Assembly: GCA_904501865.1 (NCBI GenBank)
Contig: CAJGCF010000001.1
Span: forward strand, 1 to 64,000
Length of the DNA: 64,000 nucleotides
Direction: 5' to 3'
From: an uncultured Clostridia bacterium
GTDB lineage: Bacteria; Bacillota; Clostridia; Oscillospirales; CAG-272
The notes under the pieces are model-generated. The model saw nothing but the letters and a program-made list of their open reading frames with translations. It was not told the DNA's origin and did no database searches. Numbering within the stretch: the stretch's first letter is position 1; each line of letters begins with the position of its first letter. Shown piece after piece: positions 9,038-19,022 of this stretch. A program made the position numbers and the translations under genes.

Positions 9038-12000
9038 TTACATCTCGATAGCCTCGCCGAGAGTCAGAGAGTAAATATAAATGCTTTTTGGCATCTTGCC
9101 AAAGATTTGATTTACGGCATATTTGTACTGCTCAAGCTGCTCGCCGTGCCTCTCTCTCATATTTCTTATCAGAAGTGCGCGATCGCGCATCTCCTCGTGA
9201 GTTATTCTATCAGTTTTGTAGTCGCATAGCAGAATATCACCGTCGGCAGTTTCTATAAGAAGGTCGATAGAGCCCTGGACAAATATCTTTTTGTCCCCAA
9301 CCAAGTCCTTAAGCGTTTCATTCTGAGTAAAGTCGGATGCCGACTTGAAAAGACCGAATTTGAACTCACGTAGCACGTTTTTTGCCGACGGAACGTGGGC
9401 GTACATAGAGCTTTTAAAGAATCCGGAAAGCTGATCTCTGTTGATAATGCCCGCCACTCTCTCGGTTATAAATCTCATCTCACGTAGTCTTGATATCTCG
9501 GCTTCGACTCCATTCTTCTCCACGTTTTGATAATCGCAATACTGTAAGAAAAGGTGAGTTGCCGTTCCTATTTCAGCGGCGGTAGGCTTTTTGTTGACGT
9601 CAAGCAGACTGTCAAAGGATGCCGTCGCCGAGCGCATAAGCTCTATTCGGTGTCTTAGACGTTTCTCGTTGTCACTGCTCTGACTGTCCTTATCCTCATC
9701 ACTTTCGGAGAACAGTATGCCCGTGGGCACGGGAATAAACACGCTATCGTCAAGCATATGAGGAGACACCTTTGATGCTGCTACCTTTGACGGTATCGTT
9801 GAGAGTATTTTCTCATTTTCGTCTTGATTGGACGGTGAATTAAGAAGCATACTAAGCTCCTTTTCATCATCGTCAAGCTGGATTGTAGACAATGCTTTTT
9901 CACTTGCCCCAAGAGGAGAAGTCAAGGATGCATCTCCCTCGCTAAACACCTTTATTTCATAAGTGTCCTTTTTCTCGGTGTCGTGAGCAAGAGCTGGCAA
10001 TATCCAATCCATGTAATTTTTAGCGTGCTTGATTTTGTATTGGGTTATGCTTTCGTCGCGCAAAAGCTCCATATAAGCCTCAATATCCTTGTTCAGAGTT
10101 GCGCTTATATAAAGCCTTTCTCTCGCTCTTGTGAGAGCCACGTAAAGATTTCGGCTCTCCTCCTCGACTGTTTTGGAATTGAGCTCAATGGTTGCTGCAT
10201 TCCAAAGAGGCGTTGAACTGTATCTTTGACTTATCTTATTGACAAGTGAATCCTCGGACGAGCTCTGAACGGGGAATTTCATAGAAATGCCGAATTTTTT
10301 AGTAAATATCAACGCCTTGCTGGCGTCCCGAAAATTGAACAGTCTGTTGCAGTCAAACAGGAAGCAGGCAGTGTATTCAAGTCCCTTGGAGTGATGTATC
10401 GTCATAATATTGACGGCGTTTGGGTCTACCGAAGCGCTTTCCGCGCCTCCCTCGCCCTTTTCCATCAGGCTCTTGAAATATTTAAGGAAGCTGTAAAGAC
10501 TGCTCCACACGTTCTTGACGTATTTGCAGGCAAGGTCGTAGATATATGCATAGGCACGCGTGTCGGCAAGTCTTGCGTATCTCGGGCAGAGGGACAGGCT
10601 TTTTATAAGCTTGTCAGCCGAGAGCTTATTCGCGACTGCGCGCATTTTTTCTATCATAGCTACAAACTCGCGGCAACGCGCGGATATTTCGGGGTGAACG
10701 TTATCCTCGCCGTATTTTATTATGGCGTCAAATAAGGACTTTGACATCTCGGTGTGCTTACGTATGTGCACGACCTCCTCAAGCGAGAAAACGGGTTCTG
10801 CAAGCTCTGTCTGCGCGGTAATGAGGCGGTACAAAGGTATATCTATTCTCGGATTGTCAATGACGGACAAAAGGTCTGTCAAAAGCTTGGTGTCCTCGGA
10901 CTCGAATATTTCCTTGCTTGACGAGAGGACGTATTTTATATTAAGAGCCTTAAGTGCATCGGTGAGCGGCAGAGCACCCTTGAGGCCTCTGACAATAACG
11001 GCGATATCACTGCCGCGAATAGAGCTACCGTCAGCTTTTTTCTGATTTCTTATAAGGTCAGCTATCTCGTTTGCCACAACGATGGCCTCGTCGGACATAT
11101 CCGTACTGTCCTCATAAAGTCCGCTGTCGTCCTCGTCCTCGGAGCTTTTGGGTGATTTTGCAAACTGAATAAGATTGAGTACGACCTTTGGGCTTTTATA
11201 TTCCTCGTTGTCGATATTCTTGGAGAACACGAGGTCGTCATCGTGGGTGTATCCTATAATGTCGGAGAACGCGGAGAACACGGACGAGCATACTATGTTG
11301 GTGAAATCTACCACGTTCTCGTCACACCTGAAGTTGTTTGACATAAGTATAGTGCTTCCACCGTTTTTAATCTCGTCACGTTCCTCATTGTAAACAGGGA
11401 ACAGCTTTCTGTAATTTGCGAATATTGATGGCTCTGCCTCGCGGAAGCCGTAGATGCTCTGCTTTATATCTCCCACCATATATCTGTGGCTTTGACCGAT
11501 AAGCTCGAATATCCTGTCCTGTATCTCGTTGACGTCCTGATACTCGTCTATGTATATCTCGTCAAAGCTTTCAAACATAGAGCGAGCGTATTCGCTGGGA
11601 GCTCCGTCCTCGTCAAGCAGGAGCTTGAGCATAAACTTGGGCATATCTGAAAACTCGCATATTCCGCGGCGCAGCTTTTCCTCCGAGTAATCCGTATCAA
11701 ATTTTTGCAGGATATTATAGAGTAGCTCGCAGAATGCGGCGTTTTTCTCGAAGCAGGCGGATATCTGCTCTCCCGTCATATAGAAATATTTTGTGGCAAG
11801 ATTTTTGATGGGGTCGTTTATCTTCTTTTTTCGCGCATTCTGGCATCTTTCACTCAGCTCGGTCTTTTCTACGGCCTTTATAGACGGTATCTTTGACACC
11901 TCAAAGCCTGCAAGTGCTCCGCAAAGCTCGGAATAATCCGCGTGCTTTACCTTCTGTAGCAGGGCGGTGCATAACGAAAGATTTTCCTCAAAGCAGACCA

Positions 12001-12772
12001 GATATTTACCTTTGACGAACTCGTCGTCTTGCATATTCAAAATGCATTGCTCAAGCTCGGATATTGAATTTTCAATAACCTTCTTGACGGTATCGTATAT
12101 TATGCTGCCTTCCTCGGTTTCAAGAAAGTCCTTTTTGGCGTTTTCTCTCATTCTGTCCGCGTGCTTTTTGAGCTGACGTATGCTTTCGGGAGCCGTAATA
12201 AGCTTTTTATACATATCAAGCAGTACGGGAATGACCGTCGAGATGTTTCTTGAGTTTGAAATAACGCCTATCAGCTGGGTATAAAGGCTTTGATATCCTA
12301 TTTCAGAAAGCTCTCCATTTCGGTAATTTTCGCACTCATCAAAAAATGAATCCAAGACAGCCTTCATACTTGATTCTTTGAGCGGGGCGAGCTCCGCGTC
12401 ATCGGCGAGCCTCATTCCCGCGGGAAGACCAAGCTTTTCAAAATTTGCGCGAACTGGCTCGTTGAAAAACGAGTCTATCGTGCTTATGTGAGCACTTCCA
12501 AGCTTTAAAAGCTGCTTTTGCAGATGAGTGTTATCGGGGTGCTCGGCAATAGCCTCGGAGAGAGCCTTGGATATCTTGGCGCGTAGCTCTCCTGCCGCCG
12601 CTCTTGTAAATGTCACTATGATAAGACGGGAAAGATCCTGTCCGTCCTCTATTATAGAGTTGATTATTCGTTTTGTGAGTGTAAAGGTCTTTCCCGAGCC
12701 TGCCGCCGCGCTGACCAAAAGGGTGCGCCCCTTGAGCGACATAGCTGATTTTTGAGCGGGAGTAAAATCCAT
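9038..12772 (-). CDS. addA: ATP-dependent helicase/nuclease subunit A (AddA)
   Basis: AddA is the UvrD-like helicase-nuclease of the AddAB complex, which resects double-strand breaks and loads RecA, the Bacillota counterpart of RecBCD. Walker A is VSAAAGSGKTFTL near residue 20, the helicase core has DEYQDVNEIQDRIF, and the C-terminal RecB-type nuclease shows GSIDLLIE followed by LLCDYKTDR. I chose the second Met (12772, about 1244 residues) because a GGAG site lies 7 nt upstream; the ATG at 12784 has none. It lies downstream of addB with a short gap. Confidence 0.95.
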   Translation of the reverse strand: MDFTPAQKSAMSLKGRTLLVSAAAGSGKTFTLTKRIINSIIEDGQDLSRLIIVTFTRAAAGELRAKISKALSEAIAEHPDNTHLQKQLLKLGSAHISTIDSFFNEPVRANFEKLGLPAGMRLADDAELAPLKESSMKAVLDSFFDECENYRNGELSEIGYQSLYTQLIGVISNSRNISTVIPVLLDMYKKLITAPESIRQLKKHADRMRENAKKDFLETEEGSIIYDTVKKVIENSISELEQCILNMQDDEFVKGKYLVCFEENLSLCTALLQKVKHADYSELCGALAGFEVSKIPSIKAVEKTELSERCQNARKKKINDPIKNLATKYFYMTGEQISACFEKNAAFCELLYNILQKFDTDYSEEKLRRGICEFSDMPKFMLKLLLDEDGAPSEYARSMFESFDEIYIDEYQDVNEIQDRIFELIGQSHRYMVGDIKQSIYGFREAEPSIFANYRKLFPVYNEERDEIKNGGSTILMSNNFRCDENVVDFTNIVCSSVFSAFSDIIGYTHDDDLVFSKNIDNEEYKSPKVVLNLIQFAKSPKSSEDEDDSGLYEDSTDMSDEAIVVANEIADLIRNQKKADGSSIRGSDIAVIVRGLKGALPLTDALKALNIKYVLSSSKEIFESEDTKLLTDLLSVIDNPRIDIPLYRLITAQTELAEPVFSLEEVVHIRKHTEMSKSLFDAIIKYGEDNVHPEISARCREFVAMIEKMRAVANKLSADKLIKSLSLCPRYARLADTRAYAYIYDLACKYVKNVWSSLYSFLKYFKSLMEKGEGGAESASVDPNAVNIMTIHHSKGLEYTACFLFDCNRLFNFRDASKALIFTKKFGISMKFPVQSSSEDSLVNKISQRYSSTPLWNAATIELNSKTVEEESRNLYVALTRARERLYISATLNKDIEAYMELLRDESITQYKIKHAKNYMDWILPALAHDTEKKDTYEIKVFSEGDASLTSPLGASEKALSTIQLDDDEKELSMLLNSPSNQDENEKILSTIPSKVAASKVSPHMLDDSVFIPVPTGILFSESDEDKDSQSSDNEKRLRHRIELMRSATASFDSLLDVNKKPTAAEIGTATHLFLQYCDYQNVEKNGVEAEISRLREMRFITERVAGIINRDQLSGFFKSSMYAHVPSAKNVLREFKFGLFKSASDFTQNETLKDLVGDKKIFVQGSIDLLIETADGDILLCDYKTDRITHEEMRDRALLIRNMRERHGEQLEQYKYAVNQIFGKMPKSIYIYSLTLGEAIEM

Positions 12773-12831
12773 AAATATCTCCATTTTCTCGCGCGCAAGC
12801 GCGTGACGAATATTTGAATTAAGTCCGATTC

Positions 12832-15800
12832 CTATATCTCCTTGAACGCAACGGGGCAGGAGGCTGATACGGGGCAGTATTTGCAGGACTTTTTCGATGG
12901 GGTTCGTGATATCTTGCCCGAATAGAGCGAGCGAGCGGTTGACACGAGAGTGTTTTCAAGTATCTCGTTGATTTCCCTTATATCATCTCTGGTAACCGCG
13001 GCACCGCCCTTTATAGAGCCGTCGCGGTTCTCGCTGATACCCGCAAGCACATTTTTGTCCATACTTGCACTTGCCGCGCGTAATATTTCTTGTTCTCCGA
13101 GTATAAATCCACTTCTGCTGAGCGACATTGAGCCTCCCGATTCGTCTGCGAACATATAGAGCGCGGACGCGGGAATTATCTCGCGGTCACTGTTGAAAAT
13201 CCCCTTGTTCTGTTCAAGCGTGGCGGTAAAGAGGTAAGCGGGTAATTGAAGATCCTCTCCTGTAGAGAGCTTGTCGTACGAATATTTATGAGTACCCGAT
13301 TTGTAATCGACCACCCTTACGTATTTTCCGTCACTACCGTCGTAAAAGTCTATGCAGTCCACCTTGCCGCCAAGGCTGACGGTGGGAGTGTTCTCTCGCT
13401 CGTCTATTTTAAGCTCTATGGGCTTGAGCGAATCGGCGCCAAATGAGGATATGTTTTTCTCAAAGGCAAGAATACGGAAATCCGAGTTATCAAACTCGTC
13501 AAGTACCCCTCTTGACATGACGAAGGACATATCGCGCAGTCTTGAAAAGCTGTGCATTATAGAGGAGGGCAGAGGACAGTTGATGTCGGATATATATTCG
13601 CGGAAGAACTTGTCCACAAGAGCAGCGACCTGAGCGTCGTCCTGACTTTCAAGACTGCCGTCAGGGCGCTTTATCTCGCGGAGCAGCTTTTCAAGAACGT
13701 AGTGCACCATAGTTCCCGAATCTGCGTAATTGATATCGGATACGTTTTGCTCACGCAGCTTTAGTACGTATTTGCTCCAATACTGATAAGGACAAAGGGC
13801 ATACGAGGAGAGCCTTGACTGAGACAGATACAGCTTGTCTCCAAAAAGCATACGCACGTACAACGGGTCTACGGTTGTTACGCTGTCGTTTTCATCGTGA
13901 ACGGTTATGTCTCCCCCCTCGTCTGTCTTGACGTTCTTTATTCGGTAAAGGTCAAAATTCTTGACATTGATATACGGGAATATGAGCAGAGCTCTGTTCC
14001 ACGCTGAAGACGGATTTGTCGCCTTGCCGCTTATATTTGATTTATGTGTAGACAGTATCAACCTCTCACAAGGCTTTGTCATGGAACGGTAGACAAAGAA
14101 CAGCTCGTCGGATATGACGTTATCCTCGCACGAGGAAAGAGAGAGCCCGAGCTTACCAAGCTCTACCTTATCACTCTCGCACAAGATGCCGCTATCCGAG
14201 TAATTAGCTGGGAATTCGCCGTCGCATAGACCGAGCAGAAGCGCGACCTTGATATTTTCCACGCGCAAGGTAGCCGCCTCTCCGACGGTGACGTAATCAT
14301 TGACCGCAGGTACAGAGCCTATGTCGGTATGCTTGAACATTATATCAATAGCGCAAGCCAACTCCTCTGCGGTAGTAGAGGTGTCTGACATCACCGCGCA
14401 TATCTCGGTAAGAGATGATACAAGAAAATCATAGAGGCGTAGAGTCTCTCCCGCTTCCTTGATATTGCCCGAGATGAGAGCAAGCTCAGCTATTGAGGAA
14501 AGATTTTCGGACAGACGTATCTTTTCAAGGTATGCGTATATGGCACGGCAGTTTTCAACAGTATCTCCCTTAGCTACCGAGATGTCTCGCTTGAGTTCAA
14601 GCAGGGGAGGAATGATAGAGGAGCGCACCCTGTTTGCACTGTCGAGTATTTCGCGTCCGCGGTCGCTGATATCTACTGTGTATCCGTCGGGATTCATACT
14701 CCACGCGTCAGCCGCAAATTGCTTGCCGTTTATAGACCATGTATAGCAATAGTCCTCAAAAAGATCCGCGTCGTGCGCGTCAATTCCAAGAAGCCCAGTT
14801 TTAAGCAATGTCATAACGTCGGACAGGCTGAAATTGTGAGAGATGCAACGCAGAGCCGATGATACAAGGCGAGCCACGGCAGTTGAGGAAAGATCTGTCT
14901 TCTCCGAGTAGAAATAGGGAATTCCCATCTGCTCAAATACCGCCTCAATAATACCTTTTTTGGATTCACAGTCACGCATTATTAGCGCGATCTCTGAATA
15001 TTTTACTCCATTGCGGTGTGCCTTGAGAATATTTAGGGCAGCAAGCCACGTCTCCTCGTACTCGTTTTCACACGAATACATCTCGATATGCCCTCTGTCA
15101 GCCTCGTGTATTTCCGGAGCGTTGCTCTTTGTGACAGAGAAGTCCCAGATGCATCTGCCAAGCGTGTCTATTTCGACCGCCTTACTGCCCGAGGGGGCAG
15201 TGAGTGTGACGTCACGGTGTTTTATATGCTCCTCTTTTGCAAAGCGGGTAAGTTTTCTTACGGTATCCTCAAGAGTTTCTGTGTGAGGCTCATGACGGCC
15301 GCGCTCGTACGTAAAGGATATGCATGTTTCATCTGCCTGCCTCATTATCTGCTCTATGACCTTGAATTCCTCGGCGGTAAAGCTGGTAAAGGAGTCTATA
15401 AACACCTTGGCATCGTCAAAGAAATTATGCTTTGACAGAAGTGATATAAGGCGCGGAAGCTTTGTCTCAGCGGCTATAGCAAACTCGCCTACACGAGTTG
15501 AAATATTTGAATTAAATGCCGTGTATGTTGCGGCAATATCACCAAGCTTTTCGGAAAGAGCCTTGTTTTCACAACGGTCTGCGGCATCCTCACACATCTC
15601 GGGTGTGATAGAGTTAGCTTTAAGCTCGTCGATAGCGGAGAGCATCATAGAGGTAAGCTGTGAGTCTGCCTTGACGCTCTTGTATTGAGATAAAAATCCG
15701 GATAGCTCACGCAGGCTTTGCCACATAACCAGGTGTCTGACTCCACTGCTTGCGGGTGAGTCGGTAAGACCTCCAAACTTTCCAAATACAAGCTGACAGA

Positions 15801-15996
15801 GACGTGAAAAGCTTATGACCTCAAAGCAGAGTGCAGAGGAGGCAGGCAGGTGTGCGAGCATACATTCGCTGGTGTAGACCTGCTGCTCGGGCACTAAAAG
15901 ATAAGTCCGCTGACCTTTTTCAACAGAGCTTTTTATCTCGTCTATTATGTATGATGTTTTTCCACTGCCGGGACGGCCGAAAAGAAAAGTCGTCAC
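12832..15996 (-). CDS. addB: ATP-dependent helicase/nuclease subunit B (AddB)
   Basis: AddB is the partner of AddA, with an inactive helicase-like core, a nuclease domain and an iron-sulfur staple. The 1054-residue protein begins FLFGRPGSGKTSYII (Walker A) and has RVVDYKSGTHKY as nuclease motif. Four cysteines that can hold the 4Fe-4S cluster are visible: one in SSYALCPYQYW and three in the C-terminal CKYCPVSASC. Translation starts at a GTG with a GAGGTGA site upstream. It is the first gene of an addB-addA operon, just downstream of the queG-like gene on the same strand. Confidence 0.94.
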   Translation of the reverse strand: MTTFLFGRPGSGKTSYIIDEIKSSVEKGQRTYLLVPEQQVYTSECMLAHLPASSALCFEVISFSRLCQLVFGKFGGLTDSPASSGVRHLVMWQSLRELSGFLSQYKSVKADSQLTSMMLSAIDELKANSITPEMCEDAADRCENKALSEKLGDIAATYTAFNSNISTRVGEFAIAAETKLPRLISLLSKHNFFDDAKVFIDSFTSFTAEEFKVIEQIMRQADETCISFTYERGRHEPHTETLEDTVRKLTRFAKEEHIKHRDVTLTAPSGSKAVEIDTLGRCIWDFSVTKSNAPEIHEADRGHIEMYSCENEYEETWLAALNILKAHRNGVKYSEIALIMRDCESKKGIIEAVFEQMGIPYFYSEKTDLSSTAVARLVSSALRCISHNFSLSDVMTLLKTGLLGIDAHDADLFEDYCYTWSINGKQFAADAWSMNPDGYTVDISDRGREILDSANRVRSSIIPPLLELKRDISVAKGDTVENCRAIYAYLEKIRLSENLSSIAELALISGNIKEAGETLRLYDFLVSSLTEICAVMSDTSTTAEELACAIDIMFKHTDIGSVPAVNDYVTVGEAATLRVENIKVALLLGLCDGEFPANYSDSGILCESDKVELGKLGLSLSSCEDNVISDELFFVYRSMTKPCERLILSTHKSNISGKATNPSSAWNRALLIFPYINVKNFDLYRIKNVKTDEGGDITVHDENDSVTTVDPLYVRMLFGDKLYLSQSRLSSYALCPYQYWSKYVLKLREQNVSDINYADSGTMVHYVLEKLLREIKRPDGSLESQDDAQVAALVDKFFREYISDINCPLPSSIMHSFSRLRDMSFVMSRGVLDEFDNSDFRILAFEKNISSFGADSLKPIELKIDERENTPTVSLGGKVDCIDFYDGSDGKYVRVVDYKSGTHKYSYDKLSTGEDLQLPAYLFTATLEQNKGIFNSDREIIPASALYMFADESGGSMSLSRSGFILGEQEILRAASASMDKNVLAGISENRDGSIKGGAAVTRDDIREINEILENTLVSTARSLYSGKISRTPSKKSCKYCPVSASCPVAFKEI

Positions 15997-16015
15997 TAAA
16001 GTTCACCTCATAATA

Positions 16016-16843
16016 TCAGTTTGTTTTGCGGTTTTCTTCAAAAAGCTTAAGATTTCGCAGAATAGTTTCTTTTTTTCTCCAGGAGTAAGCGCGCCTATAA
16101 AAGTCCTCGTCACTCATATTTTCTATCTTCTCGCTTGTAAGTGTCGGCGTGAGATCTTCATTGAAAAACGGAATAGGAGAGTATATACTGTCGCACTCTA
16201 TTGCGCGCAAGGTGTGAGGACACACCTCCTGACAGATGTCGCACCCCCAAGCACTGCCATATTCAAGTATAGCCGAGCGCTCGCTATCCGATAGCTCGCC
16301 CTTTTTTTGAGTGAGTGCGGAGAGACAGTTGCCTATTCGATCCATAGGGCAGGCACGGCGGCAAGCGCCGCAGGACTCGCAATGCTTTATGGAAAAGTCT
16401 TTTTCTGTTTTGATGGGATAATCCGTTATTATTTCTGCCAAAAATACGTACGAGGAGTATTTTTCGGTTATAAGCATCATATTGTCGCCTACAATTCCCA
16501 ACCCTGCCATAGCCGCGGCATCTCTCTCGTCTATAGGAGAGTTATCCGCAAATCCTGCGAATTTAAACCCCTCAAATTCTTGGGACAGACGGGGGATAAC
16601 GTCAGAGAAAAGCTCCTGGCAGAATAAATGGTAGTCTCTCGGCACCGCGTAAGCGGATATGTTTCTTTCTGATTGCCTTGTGTAATAAGGGATAGCAAAT
16701 ATGACAGCCGTAAGCTCGTTTGAGCTCGAAAAGCCGCACCGTTCAAGCTTATCGGGACGGACTATACGGCATTTTGAAAGCGGTATCGCCTCCGCAAGAA
16801 GTATCCCATGTCCGCAAAGCAGATTCTTTAAATATTTCAGCAT
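16016..16843 (-). CDS. QueG-like double-cluster 4Fe-4S protein (short form)
   Basis: This 275-residue protein resembles epoxyqueuosine reductase, the cobalamin and iron-sulfur enzyme for the last step of tRNA queuosine synthesis. Visible features are a DYHLF segment, the DERDAAAMAGLGIVGDNMML block, and two ferredoxin-like cysteine sets, CESCGACRRACP and CDICQEVCP. Full QueG proteins are about 380 residues with a C-terminal HEAT domain; this one ends after the cluster domain. The N-terminal part is also divergent, so the true substrate is uncertain. A near-consensus promoter and an AAGGAGG ribosome site precede it. It may be the first gene of a transcript that continues into addB-addA, since only about 20 bp separate it from addB. 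Confidence 0.72.
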   Translation of the reverse strand: MLKYLKNLLCGHGILLAEAIPLSKCRIVRPDKLERCGFSSSNELTAVIFAIPYYTRQSERNISAYAVPRDYHLFCQELFSDVIPRLSQEFEGFKFAGFADNSPIDERDAAAMAGLGIVGDNMMLITEKYSSYVFLAEIITDYPIKTEKDFSIKHCESCGACRRACPMDRIGNCLSALTQKKGELSDSERSAILEYGSAWGCDICQEVCPHTLRAIECDSIYSPIPFFNEDLTPTLTSEKIENMSDEDFYRRAYSWRKKETILRNLKLFEENRKTN

Positions 16844-16880
16844 ATCCGTCCTCCTTTCTATAAATTTATGCTATAATATA

Positions 16881-16909
16881 ATTATAACAGATTGTTGAGT
16901 GCAAAACAA
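16881..16909 (-). promoter_or_regulatory. Sigma-A-type promoter of the queG-like gene
   Basis: On the - strand TTGTTT, a 17-bp spacer and TATAAT lie about 40 bp before the start codon. Confidence 0.7.
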
Positions 16910-17046
16910 GGATTTTTCGCAATAATTCAACGTATTTTTATTAATTCGTCATTAAGTTGTCACAAAATTTGAATATAATGAAAAAGTAAATTGGCGGTAT
17001 TATAGGAAATTGACTGAAAAAATATATATTTGTTTCGGAGGACCGT

Positions 17047-18240
17047 ATGAAAAAATTAATAGGCTTTACTGCCTTTTTAATATCAACGTGTATTGCTTGT
17101 TCGGGCTGCGGATTGGGAATGGCGTCCAATCTTCACGCGTTAGGCTTTTTTAGTGGATCCGGTATGTCGGATCAATCAGGTCAGAGTTCAAATTCATCTG
17201 ACGATAACATCTTCAAAAATGAAACGGTGGACGAGAGCGTTGAGATAGAAAAGCCCGATTCTCAAAAGGGTGAGGGAGACAAAGTAACAAGCGCGGGACA
17301 AGCGTATAATAGCGTTACCGAGGTCTATCACGCTGTTGCCGACAGCGTTGTTGAGATAACCACGGAAATAGTCGTGACAAGTATGTGGGGACAGTACGTG
17401 GATTCGGGCGCGGGCAGTGGAGTGATTATTGAGAAAAGCGGATTTATCGTGACAAATTATCACGTTATAGAGGGAGCAAGCAGTGTGACCGTTCGCTTGA
17501 CTGACGGTACCGAATATGTTGCAAGCCTGGTTGGAGCCGATGAGTCGGGAGATCTTGCTGTTCTGAAAATCAATCCCGAGGACAAGGAGCTTGTGGCAGC
17601 GTCCTTGGGCTGCAGTGCGGACCTTGAGGTTGGAGAGGACGTTGTAGCGCTTGGGAATCCTTTGGGATCTCTCGGTGGCACGCTCACAACGGGCATAATA
17701 AGTGCCAAGGAAAGAAATATAACCGTAAACGGTGAACAGATGGTATTACTGCAGACCAATGCCGCGATCAACCCCGGAAATTCGGGCGGTGGACTGTTCA
17801 ATATGGCGGGACAGCTTATAGGAATAGTCAACGCAAAGGTGTCCAAGGAGGGAATAGAAGGACTTGGATTTGCTATCCCGATAGACGTGGCATACGGTAT
17901 AGTCTGCGACCTTATAGACTACGGATACGTCAGAGGAGTTGTGGATAGCGGCTTGACAGTAGTTGACGTGACGTCCTATGCTATGGCTTATAAAAACGGA
18001 TTTTCATATATCGGCGTTATAATACTTGAATCAAAGTACGCCGACGAGCTCAGATGGGGAGACAAGATAGTTTCTGTAGATGGCACTGAAATACAGACGT
18101 CCTCTGAGCTGGAGCTTCTTTTGAAGGGATACAGCGTGGGAGATGAAATAGACGTAACAGTATTGAGAAACGGACAGACACTCAAGGTAAGCCTTGTATT
18201 AAAAGAAAAAGTCCCGTCCTCTGTTAACTTTGACAAATAA
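17047..18240 (+). CDS. HtrA/DegP-type S1C serine protease
   Basis: This is a membrane-anchored or exported quality-control protease of 397 residues. An N-terminal hydrophobic segment (about 5-22) with several Cys could be a signal anchor or a loose lipobox, followed by an acidic, Ser-rich linker to about residue 85. The trypsin-like domain has the triad His139 (TNYHVIEG), Asp169 (SGDLAVLK) and Ser246 (NPGNSGGGLFN). A single PDZ domain fills roughly 300-390. It starts after a GGAGGA site. A two-component system follows 36 bp later, which suggests envelope-stress control of the protease, as in other Bacillota HtrA loci. Confidence 0.9.
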   Translation: MKKLIGFTAFLISTCIACSGCGLGMASNLHALGFFSGSGMSDQSGQSSNSSDDNIFKNETVDESVEIEKPDSQKGEGDKVTSAGQAYNSVTEVYHAVADSVVEITTEIVVTSMWGQYVDSGAGSGVIIEKSGFIVTNYHVIEGASSVTVRLTDGTEYVASLVGADESGDLAVLKINPEDKELVAASLGCSADLEVGEDVVALGNPLGSLGGTLTTGIISAKERNITVNGEQMVLLQTNAAINPGNSGGGLFNMAGQLIGIVNAKVSKEGIEGLGFAIPIDVAYGIVCDLIDYGYVRGVVDSGLTVVDVTSYAMAYKNGFSYIGVIILESKYADELRWGDKIVSVDGTEIQTSSELELLLKGYSVGDEIDVTVLRNGQTLKVSLVLKEKVPSSVNFDK

Positions 18241-18276
18241 TAATAGCCTGCCAAACAGGTGGGGAATGGAGAGAAT

Positions 18277-18978
18277 ATGTATCATATACTTGTTGTTGAC
18301 GATGAAGCGAGGATCCGCTCCATTATAAAAAAATATGCCGAGTTTGAGGGACATACCGTGACAGAGGCAGGAGACGGAATGGAAGCGGTAAGGCTTTGCC
18401 GCAAGGAAAGCTTTGACATTATAATTATGGACATTATGATGCCCGAGCTGGACGGCTTTTCTGCTTGCCGTGAGATAAGAAAAATATCCGACACTCCCAT
18501 AATAATGCTCTCCGCGCGCGGTGAGGAGTACGATAAGATAAACGGCTTTGAGATAGGCATAGACGATTACGTTGTCAAGCCCTTTTCCTCAAAGGAGCTT
18601 ATGCTCAGAATAGAAGCCATTATGAAACGCAGCAACAGACGCGGAGTGTCGTGTGAGGAGCCTAAAAAGCAGAACGTGATAGTCGAGCTTGACGGGGGCG
18701 GACTTAAGGCAGATCTCACCGCGAGAATAGTTTATATAAACGGTGAGCGCGTGGATATGTCGCCTAAGGAATACGACCTGTTTTTCTATATGCTTGACAA
18801 CAGAAATATAGCTCTTTCGAGAGAAAAGCTTATCAGCGAGGTCTGGGGATATGATTTCTACGGAGATGCCCGTACCCTTGACACGCACATAAAGCTTTTA
18901 AGAAAGAGCCTTGGAGATTATAGCAGATATATTGTTACCCTCAGAGGCGTGGGATATCGCTTTGAGGGAGAGAGCTGA
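18277..18978 (+). CDS. OmpR/PhoB-type response regulator
   Basis: This DNA-binding response regulator has 233 residues. The receiver domain begins YHILVVDDE and has the phospho-acceptor Asp52 in MDIMMPELDG and Lys in DDYVVKPF. The C-terminal winged helix shows MSPKEYDLFFYML and RTLDTHIKLLRK. I chose the ATG at 18277, directly before the conserved receiver start; an upstream in-frame GTG at 18259 would add six residues without family support. The cognate kinase gene follows 44 bp later. Confidence 0.93.
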   Translation: MYHILVVDDEARIRSIIKKYAEFEGHTVTEAGDGMEAVRLCRKESFDIIIMDIMMPELDGFSACREIRKISDTPIIMLSARGEEYDKINGFEIGIDDYVVKPFSSKELMLRIEAIMKRSNRRGVSCEEPKKQNVIVELDGGGLKADLTARIVYINGERVDMSPKEYDLFFYMLDNRNIALSREKLISEVWGYDFYGDARTLDTHIKLLRKSLGDYSRYIVTLRGVGYRFEGES

Positions 18979-19022
18979 CAAAGCCAACTGTCCTTGACAT
19001 TTAAAGAAAAAGAGGGGTTGCT

